Assembly (NCBI GenBank): GCA_959347315.1 | Contig: OY365807.1 | Span: forward strand, 28,522,310 to 28,586,309 | Source of the DNA: Bimastos eiseni | Lineage: Eukaryota > Annelida > Clitellata > Crassiclitellata > Lumbricidae | Length of the DNA stretch: 64,000 bases | Direction: 5' to 3' | Shown here: piece by piece, positions 46,603 to 58,208 of the stretch | How positions within the stretch are numbered: the stretch's first letter is position 1 | Layout: each line of letters opens with the position of its first letter | Made by a program: the position numbers and the translations under genes | The notes under the pieces: model-generated | Databases searched by the model: none | What the model saw: the letters and a program-made list of their open reading frames with translations, nothing else | What the model was told of the DNA's origin: nothing

Positions 46603-47049
46603 TAATAACAATGATAATACTAATACTAATATAATATCTTATATTAACGGCTTTCCATAGCAGGCGATAGTCGGACATTTCCTGTTTAAACACGTTATTT
46701 TTTCATTTTGGTTTTAAATTACAATTTTAAATAATAATAATAATAATAATAATTATTATTATTATTATTATTATAATTATTATAATTATTATAACTATTA
46801 TAATTACTATTAGTAATAGTAATTATAACATTTCGTTTGTCGTAAGAACCTAAGTTGACATACCTCAACTTATTACATGAGAGAGAGTGTCAGGTAGGCC
46901 AATGGGAGAAACGATGGGGGTGACGATGATGGAAGATGCCACTTACCGTGAACGACCCATCCGTGCTCACAGGAATCACAGACGCGAAGCCGAGACTTGC
47001 CAGGGCAGAAACAGTCGCAGTTACAACCCATCACTGTGCACTGTATCGA
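37155..47049 (-). CDS. BNC2: Basonuclin (BNC1/BNC2-type) zinc-finger protein, N-terminally partial
   Basis: Three exons on the - strand join as 47049-46947, 42376-42132 and 40424-37155, giving about 1,205 codons to TGA (human BNC1 is about 990 and BNC2 about 1,100 residues). In order: the N-terminal Cys motif ([10 protein letters not shown] ... [16 protein letters not shown]), the conserved block ([51 protein letters not shown]), a poly-Ala tract, and three C2H2 pairs at about 39420-39252, 38010-37830 and 37390-37200. The linker motifs [16 protein letters not shown] and [17 protein letters not shown] are diagnostic of basonuclins. Vertebrate basonuclins are nuclear regulators of RNA polymerase I and II genes in epithelium, germ cells and skeletal tissue; the role here is inferred. 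VVLNLSKN occupies the place of the vertebrate VLDLST motif. Finger 3 is degenerate. The symbol is by family; orthology to BNC1 versus BNC2 is not resolved. Confidence 0.93.
40703..41175. repeat. (GA)n purine-rich tract in basonuclin intron
   Basis: About 470 bases of GAGA, GACAGAGA and GAGAAACA repeats with almost no pyrimidines except scattered C. It is about 280 bases upstream of the last exon's acceptor (in gene sense). On the gene's sense strand it is a CT tract, so it may affect acceptor choice. Confidence 0.95.
41815..42078. repeat. Degenerate minisatellite around AACAGATGAGTCTAGA
   Basis: Diverged units of about 30-50 bases share AGAACAGATGAG(T/C)TTAGA and TAGTGATTA. The array ends just before the middle basonuclin exon and is interrupted by an inserted element at 41966-42038. 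Confidence 0.65.
41966..42042. mobile_element. Putative TTAA-target miniature element inside the minisatellite
   Basis: About 73 bases with imperfect inverted ends (CCTTTACC and GGTAAGGG) and an inner inverted repeat CTTCCAATT/AATTGGAAG. The 3' edge is TTAA followed by AGAACAGATGAG. A neighbouring array unit at about 41934-41955 reads GTGATTAAAGAACAGATGAG without the insert, so it acts as an empty site. Confidence 0.5.
42132..42376 (-). CDS. Basonuclin middle exon
   Basis: 245 nt between the acceptor GAATTATTCAG and the donor CAC|GTCAGT (- strand). It begins two bases into an Ala codon completed by the G of the upstream exon (WVVH-A-LDKM) and ends in phase 0 (GYILH). It encodes the most conserved non-finger part of basonuclins, including [14 protein letters not shown] and [18 protein letters not shown]. 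Confidence 0.93.
42480..42575. repeat. (AC)n-rich microsatellite with C run
   Basis: Imperfect ACAC repeats surround a run of about 11 C at 42515-42525, inside a basonuclin intron. Confidence 0.85.
44019..44262 (+). mobile_element. tRNA-derived SINE, copy 2
   Basis: It has the same block order as the copy at 10151: box-A-like TGGCACGGTGGC, box-B-like GGTTCGACCCT, then GGGACCTTGAGG, CTCTGCAGTACAATTG and GTTGGAAGAAGGGCG. An A/T-rich tail of AATAAA/AAATT repeats ends the element. It lies in a basonuclin intron, antisense to the gene. By eye the two copies agree over most positions, with a short CAATTGTCAACTG insertion difference. Confidence 0.82.
44411..44521. repeat. TA-rich microsatellite
   Basis: (TA)n with CTATATA interruptions, in a basonuclin intron. 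Confidence 0.85.
46090..46560. repeat. Purine-rich intronic tract
   Basis: GAGGAAGGAAGA-type sequence for nearly 500 bases on the + strand. An apparent 268-codon hydrophobic frame on the - strand is produced by this composition. Confidence 0.8.
46731..46830. repeat. Palindromic (AAT)n/(ATT)n tract
   Basis: An AATAATAAT run turns directly into ATTATTATT and then into TAATTATTATAA units, so the halves are reverse complements and can form a hairpin or cruciform. It sits about 115 bases from the donor of the first visible basonuclin exon. A separate (AAT)n lies at about 46562-46600. Confidence 0.8.
46947..47049 (-). CDS. Basonuclin first visible exon (Cys motif)
   Basis: 103 nt. The acceptor on the - strand is TTCGTTTCCAG and the donor is CACG|GTAAGT. 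It encodes [18 protein letters not shown] and then [16 protein letters not shown], matching the basonuclin N-terminal motif (C-T-x4-C-x-C, then CDxCxHGW). It starts in phase 0, so an exon with the start codon must lie further upstream. The in-frame Met within it is too close to the motif to be the likely start. Confidence 0.9.
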
Positions 47050-47279
47050 CTGGAAACGAAGCGAAACATACCATATATAATTATACTGCAATCAATACAA
47101 TACAAAACAATACAACACAATGCCGTTTGATTCACAAAGAATAATACAACAGACTGTGCACGAAGACTGACATATAAGTTATACGACCAAATGAACTGAT
47201 GGGAGGAGGGTCAATGGACATTGATTTAAGCCTAGGTGAATGACGATGATGACGCTGCGAATAGAAGATGGCTAGATGG

Positions 47280-47330
<51 letters not shown>

Positions 47331-50300
47331 CTATATGGGCATCTGAGTTGTGAAAATGCTGCCAGAGGTGATGCTGCTGCTGCTGCTGCTGCTGCTGATG
47401 ATTATAAAGAACATGATGCTTCTGATGATCAAAGCGATGATGAATATCGTGATTAGCATTACCATCAGCACCACCATAACCACGATCATGCCGAGAAAAG
47501 GCCGGGGAATTAGAGTGATGGTTGGCGCCTGATGTCATCAATAGCACTTGTTGTCACAAACGCACAAGTTAAGCTCTCTGCAATGGCAGCATTTCTCTTA
47601 TTCATGTATCCGCCATTTTATAGAATTTATGTAACGCTATAATATTCCCAGAGTTAATTATGTCAGATAGATAATAAGCTCCGTTATACTATAAAATATT
47701 ACATGTGCACAAATGCACCGTTGCCTATGTTTCTTTGACAACGAGCGATAGTTGATCGAAGATTGAACATGGATCGAGGTGTTTCGATCCGAATGGATGC
47801 ACATAGTGGTGGTGGACGGGTGGTGGACGGGTGGTGGACGGGGTGGTGGGGATGGTGTTGAACTGTTGGCCCAAGGGCGTTGGGCATCGGCCGCCTCTCT
47901 CTGTGTTGCATGTCCACCAGGACATCATCGGTCGATTGAAATGCCGCATATTGCAATTCCTCCACCTCCGCCTCCACCTCCACCAGCAACGGAGGCAACG
48001 GAGGCAACAGAGATGGCGGAAAAAGTCGAATTAGGGCGCAACACGACATCGGATGCAATTCGCCCGGGATGTCATCAAATATTTAAAGCGACGAGACGAA
48101 AACACGGCCTACGGCGAGCGATCGAGTGGCTTGATTAAAGCTGGCCCTCGGCCCCGATCGCGTCGTCACTGGGACCGACCGGTCGGCCGGCAGGGGACAC
48201 TAAAGACGGCCACGACGGGCCAGGCTAGCTCGGCGGCTGGACAGTCTCCGGTGGCCTGGCGGCGGTCTACTGAGGCCAGCCTCGGTGGCCGGAGCGTGCC
48301 CCTACACTGCCCTCGCCGAAGCCACGGCCTTTGCATCCCTCGGGGACCTTGGGATACGAGTCCCTTGCGGATCTCAGCGGGTTTAATACGCGGGGCAATG
48401 CGAGAGCTTATTTAATTCATTAGGCGACTTGGTCGGTCGGTCGATCGTCGTGGCCCCTGCGTCCGCCGCCATGTCACTGTGTGCCAAAGGGTCCAGCTGC
48501 CGATCGCCGCTAGATGGCACTAGTGCCAGCGAGATGGCACACGAGGGCGGGACATCGGTTCCCAGAATTATTGGCACAGGGAGGGAGGGTGGGTGGATGG
48601 CAGCTAAACTGGATGCCAGCTGGAGTATTAATTAAGCAGTGACCGGATGTTCAGATGCTGCGGTCTTGTTGCACTCCCTGTTCAATCGTCCATATTAATC
48701 AACAGGTAGTTACGTACTGTAGAGGCGCCATAGCAAGCATATGCTGCTAGTGTGGTCGACCTCTGGCAGAGAGAGAGAGAGTGGGGGGGGGGAGGTCAGA
48801 CGAAAAGGTCATGACTTGTGACACACAGATGCTTCCGAATATGAGATCAAATTGATTGCATGCATAAGTTGAAGAGAAGCACCGGTCACTGATTCCTAGG
48901 AATCTGTTCATTCTTCTCTGCGCTTTTCCTTTCAATCCCATGTGCAATCAATGATTCGTTGCATTGTTACGAAAACGTTGCATTGTTGTTGGGAGCACGT
49001 TGTCACGTCTGCGTTTGTGCTGAAAGGTTCGATTGTTCCATTAACACACCTCATCATTATTTAGAAACGCTTTACTTTAATAGATGTCCTCACCGCATAT
49101 TCTATTGTTTGGTCAGAAAACGATAGGTCATTTGAAAACACAGTGCAAAAGAACTTGCTCCTAGGTTTGAATTATGATTAAGCTGGTAAGACAAAATGGT
49201 CAATAATGCGTCCATTAATCAGTCGCTGCAATATAATTAAAAGAGAAGCATTCCTGTTTCTTCGATTACTGAACGGCCTTGAGTTTCGAGATCATTCTGT
49301 TAACTTCTGGATGTTTCGACTAAATAAATCCGCTGAATCGATGCATCATTGCATCTTGTTACCAGACATGTCAGTGAATTGATGAAGATGAGACTTAGGA
49401 ATACAACGATCAAGGGAAGGGAACAAGACCGAGGGACAAAGTGTCTCGAAAGTCGATTGGTTGCAGGCGGACGGAGATAACTGAGCCATCACGAAAGTTA
49501 ACATTCGACCTCCAGGTCAGAGAAAAGGTCATTCGATTACACCATCTGATTATCGATGGCAGTGGGGAAGAGATGAGGGGGAAGATGGGGTAGCCTGGGG
49601 AACCCATTGAGAACCTTCGGAATTTCGTCCTGACATGATAAGGAGCCAGAACTATGAAGCCTCACGGGATGCCCACAAGATGCTTATGGGACCATCCATG
49701 AGATAACCACGTGATAATCATCGGTCGTTTTCGACGACCAAACAAACACCAGGCAGCGATCCTCGATCATCCGTTCCGTATTAAGCGATAAGCTCTCTCT
49801 ATCCGTCTCTCTGACCGTCCCTCCGTCGCTCTCTCTCTCTCTGCTTCTTTCACTCGCTTCCCAGATTCCTCCATCGTCGTCTAGCTCTTGTTCCTCTTGT
49901 ACCCCTTTGCAAAAGTTGTGGACTACAGTAAGCCGTTGCATACTCCGCCTTCAGTGACTGATAATTTAGATCATAATTATAGGCTGTACTTCATCAGCGA
50001 CGGACAAAGCAAAGAATTGCAGGACATCATAGAATTATTGTCCCCAACATTAGCTTCTCAATGACATTGTTACTGTATTTCGACCTCACATCATGGGTTT
50101 GGAATCCTGTCTGTCGAAACAACAGAAGCAATCGAGTTTTTGATCAGAGGACTTGATGCATTCGCTTTCTCCTTCTCCGACTGTAACTCTTCAGTTACAG
50201 TTATGTTAAACAGAAATAATATAATTGAACTGTATTACTTCGAGTCTATATTACCACTACTACTGGATCATTATATAGAAGAAGTAAAGAAAAGAAAGGA

Positions 50301-52259
50301 GAAGAAGGAGACGGGTCGAATAAAAGCAGTCATTCAAATAATAATATTTTTGTGTTGGTGGAGATTTGAAGTCTCAGGTCGACAGTTTGACACATTGCCC
50401 ACCTCATCGCACTTCATGTGTTAGAAAGACGATGCAGAAATGAATGCCCTTGCTTGTCGTCAGGCCCATGGTGCACCGACAGAAATTCCGTGTCCCCATA
50501 GGTAGGGAAATTCCGGATCTTTGGGCAGGGATATTTCGGTCCGGTCCAGGTCATTAAAAATCGCCGATCCCCTGGACAATTGCCTTGCAACCCCCATCTA
50601 GGCGATGCTGCTTATCGCATAATGAGATTGTCAGAAAATGCGCTACAAAATGTGCGTTTGCGATGGTTACCGAAGATGCACGAGGTCTGATTGAAGTGTG
50701 TAACTTCTATAGTCACAGACTTTGCTTCGACACTGTTCAAGTTCCTGATTCAAGGGAACGTTCTGCTGTTGGTCTAAAGGTGACAAAGGGATGGCTCTAG
50801 TGATATATCTTCCTGCACTGCTATTCAATTATGGAAGCCATTCGACGTGGCACACGGTCATTGGGAGACGAAAGGTCGACGTCAACGGTCACAAGATGTC
50901 GTTACACTCTGGACACTTGGAAGACAGGATCACGAACGCTTATACTGTGACCGCTGCACTACCATTGGATTTGGTTTGATTAGACAAGATTTGATTAGTC
51001 CTCGTGAAGGGAGTTAAGTCAGCCGTAAAACAACTGTATGCTAAAACATCTGATTTTCGTCACATGTCTCGTATAAGAATGTCTTTCTTTGTGTCAAATG
51101 ATTCGTTGAAGATTCGGTCAACTAAGAAAGAAGTTCTGTCGTGTCCTGCCGGGGGGGGGGGGGAGCTAGTTTCCTCCCAATCGTCAAATTAATCAGTTTG
51201 TTTGATTAATTCGCGGTGTGGTATGCATCATTATCGAAATATGTGCTCATCGTTTCTTCAGCTGAATTCGGATTTGATTTTCCCAACGGACAATCAGACA
51301 TCAAAGTTCATTTGACTCCTGCAGAGGACGAATATCCGAAGTCAGTGAGTCAGTCAGTTGGAGTGATCAACTGCTGGAGTCGCAGAATACGTTGGCATCA
51401 GCTGACATGTCTGGCCTCTCAGCCGCTGCAGCGTGGCTGACCAGACAGACACGGACAACAATTGTAATTTCGTCGGCAGCACACAGGAACGTCACGTGTC
51501 GCTGGAGGAAGGCGACGGTCCGCTGGCTACCTGGCTCTTCATCCGCATTCGTCAACATCCGGGACTTTGCGGACTCCGGATCCGACGGTTGTCATCAATA
51601 ACGATCCGAACGACAGGTGAGGAAATTGACAGAGGCCGTCTTCCGTCAACTCATCAAAGCCAAAGGCGCGACCATCGTCCATTACGAGGCCAGACCGCAT
51701 CCCACCCACCCATCCCGCCAATATGGACCGGGCCCAGACCATCCTCACCCCGTCAATATGGGCCGGGCCAGACCATCCACACCCCCGTCAATATGGAACT
51801 GTCTTCGCGCACGGACGCCGTTCGTGTGCCTCCCTACCCCTTTCGCTTCCCTTGCCCTTCACTTGCCCGTCAGAAGTCACCTCGATTGGCATCCGCCAGT
51901 TCGTCGTCATGCGTCGCTGACGACAGCCGCGAAAGATGCCACCAGACTGCTAATTAGTCTACTGACTGTGACAGAGGAGGAGAAGACAATGGTCGGAAGG
52001 AGGCGGGAAACAAGACCAGAGGGACCAACTGTGACAGCGCTTCAGCAATGCGTCATGCTTCTCACTATTGTTCTCTGATTTTAATAATTGCGACAAGACC
52101 ATTGATTAGTGTTGCACGTAACTATATCTATTATATATCCAAATACTTTAAACTAATGCAGTTATCATAGACTACACCCAGTTTCTATATATTGAGTTGC
52201 ATAAGTTTGTTAAATAACGCTGGAAGAATGACTTTGGAGCGGCTATAATTACTTGTCGC

Positions 52260-52329
<70 letters not shown>

Positions 52330-55224
52330 CAAGGACCATCCTTGTAACTCGTATATATGTATCTCTGTACTGAAGAAGGTATAATATGTGTATACGCTTA
52401 TAGCACCTCTATAGAATACTGACAAGTTACCTTTATAAGAGAAAAAAAATGCACTTCTAAAGTTAAGTATTTTTCTCGGCACCGTCTTACTGTAAATATA
52501 GTAGTAGGTTTTTTCTATTCGTGTGATCGGCGAGACGCATAAAACAGATAAGTTGTGTAGGACCAACAAGTGGCCAAGATGAGTCTGAAGTGTTAGCGAC
52601 TTAGCCTTCTCATGCATCATAAGAAAGATTGAGTTGCATCCATATTCTTTTGTCCTTTATCCCGCTCTCTATCGAGGAGTTGGCTCATTTCTGCCTACTC
52701 ACCACGACTGCAGCGCTATCAGGACCTCCCAAGTCTCAATCGAAATTTGTCTCGACGGAGCCATTAATATTTTGATAAACCATACAGTTTAAAAACTGCT
52801 CTGGTAATATATAACAGTTCGTCTACTGGAAGGGGGGTGCCTCAGTGTCATTCCACCCACAACTAGCGAGCAAGTGACGCGTTGTGTGTTTCCTGATCTT
52901 GTAGAGGGAAGATTAGTCGAGTGGATTGGTAAGGAGTTTCAGGTGGATGGTTAAACCATCATCGCTCAGTGGAAGTTTGTGCAAAACCATTGCTTCAGAA
53001 CTTATACGCCTATGATACGAGCGTTTCTTAACACTTTTCTTGGCGGATAATGTACGCAGGTAGCTACGTTGGTTTGCATGTTTGTGTGTTTGTAAATAAA
53101 TGTGTTGTGTTGCTATAAGTTCTTATAAATGTCATATATGAATCTTCATGCTGGTACGTTGCATTTAATGAAGGGCAAATGCACTCGCTCCTACAGATGA
53201 TTAGGCTATGTTAAGGTTCACATTGAAAGAATTAACTGACAGAATAAATACTGAACTAATCTCTGTGTTGATCATTTCGTATAAATATGATTGGACACAA
53301 ATTTATCTATTTTATAGAACGTTTCTATTATTTATGTAACAACCTTAGAGAATTGGGCCTGTGACATAAGCGATTTTAAATAATCCGGGTTTTTAAATTT
53401 TATGCCGCTATCTAAACTTTTAAACGCAAGATTTATGGATAAACATATTTTTAGCCTTTAAACCTTTTCAAAGAGAATTTGAACCCGATTCCAACCTGAA
53501 TTAGCCATTTAAGAAAACTTACGATGGTGGAAGTAGTTATACATGGGAAAAGATCGGTGTATGCATATCTCCAATGAGATTTAAGAGGTGTAACTTTTAC
53601 ATTTAATCAGTCACGATTGAAGTTGAATTGCATGGCGAAGGATTGACTTTGCTAGAAATGACTAAATGGGAAACGGCATCTGAATTGCCAGTGTACATTC
53701 TTTAACCCTTGTTGCGCGAGTTTGAATACTGAGTCGGTCGTGAACTGTTGAACTGTATGGTCGTCTAATTTTATTCACAGTGGCCATCATTCTATGGACA
53801 CAGTCTTACTGTATGTCGAATACACTTAGACGCCGTCGAAACCTGAGCATCCTTTCTAGACTCACGGCCATCACACGCTGATGATGAAGCTGGCAGAGAT
53901 GCGTTCTAGAATCCAGATGGCTGCTTCAACGGCTCCTTGTGACTGCCTCATCCTCTCCCTAATTTTCCTCCGTCCCTTCCACAATTTCTGCACACTCCCC
54001 TTCGAACGGCACACGCGTTAACCTTCACTTTGAAAGCTTACTGAAGGCGGACCAAGAAGCCCCTTTCTTTCCCTCCCATCACACTCCCTTGATCCCTCCT
54101 TCCTTCGTCTTTCTCCCTCGTTGATCCGTCCGTCCGTCCATCCACCCGTCCATCCATCCATCCATCCATCCATCCATCCATCCATCCATCCATCCATCCA
54201 TCCATCCATCCATCCATCCATCACTGTTGTGGGCACACGCTGTTGACGAAGACGTTGTGCGTCTACCTGTGCTAGGGTGGCTGCTGCGTAGGCTGCAGCC
54301 TCATCGCAAGGGCAAGCCCAGCGAAGGTGATGCGGGGAGGCTCTGGGCCGAGGTGGCGGCCCGTGATGCCTCCTCCTCGGCTTTACCAGTCAGTCGCTTC
54401 GTATGTCGGCTCAAGCACAGATACCAGCGCTAAGACGAAGCCCATGTGTCAAGATACACAGCGCGCCTCCTAAAAATAGACCCAGCCTCCGCCGCCTCCG
54501 CTCTAGTAACTCGTGCGCCTTCCGCGGATGGCAATGTTTTCCGAGTGCCAACTGGCACCTCCCTCCTCCCCTCCTCCTCCTACGATCGCGTTGCCGTCGG
54601 CTTCCTGGTTGAACTGAGCTGGGCACATGTCCTGCCTGTCGCTCCTTCGACGATGCATGTGCTGCCGAGAAGCCAGTGGCGCCATCTAACTACCAACCGA
54701 CGGATTACCACGGGCAAAGATACAGGAGGCAGCACCAGTTCCTGGTACATTGGAGAACTTCGTCCCCGCCATCATCATCATCACCGGCATCATCATCACA
54801 GTCCGCAACAGCAGCAGCAGCTGGCCCAAGCGTCTTGACCTCTAAATGCAGGAAAAGGTTGCGCAGCTCACACGACCCCCTCTCACCCTCTCTCAGCCCC
54901 CTCTCTTCCTTGTTGGCTCAATTCCGTGTCGTTCATCGCGGCTTGAGATAAAGCGACGGACATCAACAGATGCCTTCGGGGTTCGAAACCCGGTTTTTCA
55001 TTATTACAAGTCCTCGACCGGTCGTTTCCAACTGATTGGGAACGGACGCCTCCACCACCTTCACTCCCACAGTGGCCCCAACCCTTACAGTGGCCACTAT
55101 CTGTGCTTCGGCTGAATGATCCCTTTGCCTCTCTGTCTGTCTGTCTGTCAGTCTGTCTGTCTGTCTGTCTGTTTGTCTGTTAGTCTCTCTCTCTCTCTTT
55201 CTCTTCTCTCTCTCTCTCTCTCTC

Positions 55225-55313
<89 letters not shown>

Positions 55314-55837
55314 CTGGTCGAGGACGAGAAAGCGAGTTTTAATCTACAGCAATGGAATGGATTTCCTAGACATCTGCACTTTCTGTCGCTGTCGACCGTA
55401 TTTGCATTGTCGACGCTCAGTTAGCAGAACTTCTACGTGGATCTCTCAAAGAAGCGCTATATAAATCAATTGAATGTATGGTATTCAAAGCAGTCACAGT
55501 GTAACTTTAGAGTGGCTAATCGACAAGCGTCAAGTGTCTGCTCAACAGAAAACATTTCCCCGATTTTCATAAAAGACCAACATAATGCATCCAGACAATC
55601 CTATAGGTCAAGGTGATTTTTCCTAAACAAGAGAGAAATTTAATTTACTGCAGACTAGAGAGTCGGAACTCATTCCAATGTTGAAAATGAATTTTGTAAA
55701 GCTGTCTAGAGCAAGTTCATGACAATCCACACATTACGTACGCAGCGAGGGAAAGGGGGTTTCGAATTTCGGCGATTTTGCGTACGGGTGGGTATGGTGG
55801 AGGGGAGAGGGTCCCGAAAAAACGTGCAGCAGCATCA
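47050..55837. other. Upstream of visible basonuclin exons, gene content unresolved
   Basis: Simple repeats: (TA)n at 47284-47327, (TA)n at 52262-52326, (ATCC)n at 54127-54222 and (CTGT)n/(CT)n at 55124-55312. GC-rich islands lie at about 47760-48600, 51380-52070 and 54230-55110. A roughly 37-bp repeat around CAATATGGGCCGGGCCAGAC occurs about three times at 51689-51796. The islands contain open frames (for example Ser/Pro-rich 54676-54951), but none has recognisable homology or a secure splice pair. The missing basonuclin start exon may lie here or further right. Confidence 0.5.
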
Positions 55838-55856
55838 TTAGCAGCAGCAGCAGCAC

Positions 55857-55913
55857 CATCAGCAGGAGTTTTGATCCTCGCTTAAACGATCATTTAAATC
55901 ATCAAAGACGCAA
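55857..55913 (+). repeat. 57-bp inverted duplication, arm 1
   Basis: It is the reverse complement of 57821-57877 with a single mismatch. CAG-type triplets precede it. In one frame it reads ISRSFDPRLNDHLNHQRR. Confidence 0.9.
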
Positions 55914-56383
55914 ATATAACTGCACAATTATGACGTCCACCATACGATATATTAAAGGTAGAACTGTAAACCCAATCACTGACAATATTCCTGCTTGATC
56001 AATTTTATGTAGCATTAACGGCCGACGCTAATGATCTTTGTTATGTTCAACTGACCAATCGTTATTCTCTTATAACTTATAAGGTAAGGCAATCGAGATC
56101 AATTCCTATGGCCAAGTGCATTTTCATGAAAGTCCATCTATATCTGTTATAGCCTGAACACTTCGACAAGCGAAAATATAGCTATTGAATGATAATAGAT
56201 TTTCTTCTTTGCTAATCACATAGTGAAGGCGTTTTGGTTTGACCAGCGCAATACTGAAAGATGCAATAAATAAGCAGAGATAGTGCGATAGACAGGAAAA
56301 AATGGGATAACTTTGCAACGTCACCGATAAGAGTTAACATTTATGATAATGAGCGTGAGGACTTTCAGAAGGATCGAGAGATG

Positions 56384-56388
<5 letters not shown>

Positions 56389-56471
<83 letters not shown>

Positions 56472-56502
56472 GGAGGGAGGGAGGGAGGGAGAGAGAGAGA
56501 TG
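56389..56502. repeat. (GA)n and (GGGA)n microsatellite
   Basis: A nearly perfect GAGA run of about 80 bases followed by GGGA units. Confidence 0.95.
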
Positions 56503-56686
56503 AAGTAAGAAAGAGCGAGAGAGTAGGTCAGTTCAAATCAAGAGTTGAAACTCTATGCTATTTTGTGCATAGGTATTTTGGTTTCTGTACAATAGTCTAT
56601 GTATATAGTAAGCTCGTTTAGAGTCTGAAGATATTCTTCTTCTTTTGTCTTGAGCACCAGATTACCATTGGCATTTTGGCTGCAGG

Positions 56687-56907
56687 TGGTAAAGCCAGGT
56701 GGTGCTTTGCCGCCTGTGGGCAATGCTCCCGAGGCGGTTGGACCCACCACTCGATTGCTAAATACTATACCTGGAACTCAATGTCCAAAGATGGGACAAG
56801 CTTACGCAAGAGCGCCTATAAGATCGAGGAAGAGTTTTGAATTACAGAACACTGATTCCACAAAACATAATAAAAGAGTAAACGAAGGTAGCAAGAACAG
56901 AGAGGTA
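56687..56907 (+). CDS. Orphan candidate exon
   Basis: The acceptor-like GGCATTTTGGCTGCAG is followed by an open stretch (VVKPGGALPPVGNAPEAVGP ... RSRKSFELQNTDSTKHNKRV) up to a donor AGAG|GTATGA. The composition is protein-like with a basic C-terminal half. No neighbouring exon that joins it was identified. The opposite strand is also partly open, so the strand is uncertain. Confidence 0.3.
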
Positions 56908-57820
56908 TGAACTGAGAACGAATAATTCATTTATTATAATTCATTGACCGTCATTTAATTCATTAGCATTTTTATCAATTCTTGTCTTATCAATTTATCA
57001 ACAGCAGAATTCATTTACTTAAAAGTGCATGAAGTGATTAGGTCGATTTATTGATCGAATGGCTACTCATAGCCATAATTAATTGAACAGAAGTCCATCA
57101 TACGCATGCGCTCTGATCAGTTGGTCTCCCACTTGGATTTGCATCTGTTCAAATTCAGCCTCTGATCCCCTAGAAGTACCAACTTTTCTCGCAAATGTCG
57201 CACATAACTAGCGTCTAGACTTCTGGTTGAACTTCAGTTTTTGAATACGACTCAAGTTCCACATATATCTTGCAGAACGTCTAACAGATAGATATCGTCT
57301 GCAAATCAACCCATGCGTTTGAAAATAAAACCAGGTCATCAATAATTGTGTCCTGCCGACGTTAACATATTGCCGGCATACATTGCATGACACATGCAGC
57401 AACACTGCGTCATAAACGACAATTACCGCACATTGCCTAAGAAAGTTCCACAGACGATCGCTCAAAAGGCCCACATGTTCCACATTATGTGAGTCTATAT
57501 TTCCTGGAAACTTACTCAATATACGTCGACTCTTGAGGATGTAAGTCCTTCAAGTGCTGAGCAGACAATAGCTTACACATAAACACAGCACTACAGAGTC
57601 CTTCCTACACAACCTTCCGTGGATCTGTCGCTGTATATCTCCATATATATGTGTATACATGTATATATTGCATGCTATACATATACAATATTAATACATG
57701 CGCTGAAATATATAGAGCCTGTGCAGAATGTCGATTATAGAAGAGCGCATTGTGTATAGGATATACATTATGTGCTACAAACATTCTGAGCTTTTAATGA
57801 TAAGACGACAGAGTCACTTA

Positions 57821-57877
57821 TTGCGTCTTTGATGATTTAAATGATCGTCTAAGCGAGGATCAAAACTCCTGCTGATG
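57821..57877 (-). repeat. 57-bp inverted duplication, arm 2
   Basis: Read on the - strand it repeats arm 1 at 55857-55913 with one base changed (Asn to Asp in the shared frame). The frame on the - strand is open from 58038 to 57814 (MSHGVYAYRLYASHSAAEL ... RSFDPRLDDHLNHQRRNK). Its function is not recognised. Confidence 0.9.
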
Positions 57878-58208
57878 CTGCTACTGCTGCTGCTGTAGAG
57901 TGGCTGAAGCAGTGAGAGTGAGTCGATGCGAGGTACATCTTCCCAATTCGATATAGAGCTCTGGCTACTGTTGCCATTGCCTAGTTCTGCGGCGGAGTGC
58001 GAAGCATAAAGTCTATAGGCATATACGCCATGACTCATTATGCGCTATAAGTCGACCATAAGGTAGCCAACACGCGATTTAGGCGGATATAAAACCGCGT
58101 CGCACTTAACAGCAGCTTATAAGGACGGTGTCATCGATGTCGAGATTAATAAGTGCACCTATAAAGAAGTGAAAACTCTCTTTCTGGATACAATTGTGTA
58201 GGTTATTA

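Noticed and set aside
48140..48415. GC-rich stretch resembling ribosomal DNA
   Set aside because: Compared from memory with conserved 28S and 5.8S landmarks, no match was found; it is only a GC-rich island.
54970..55000. tRNA-like GGTTCGAAACCC near 54979
   Set aside because: It lacks a matching box A and acceptor stem; probably chance.
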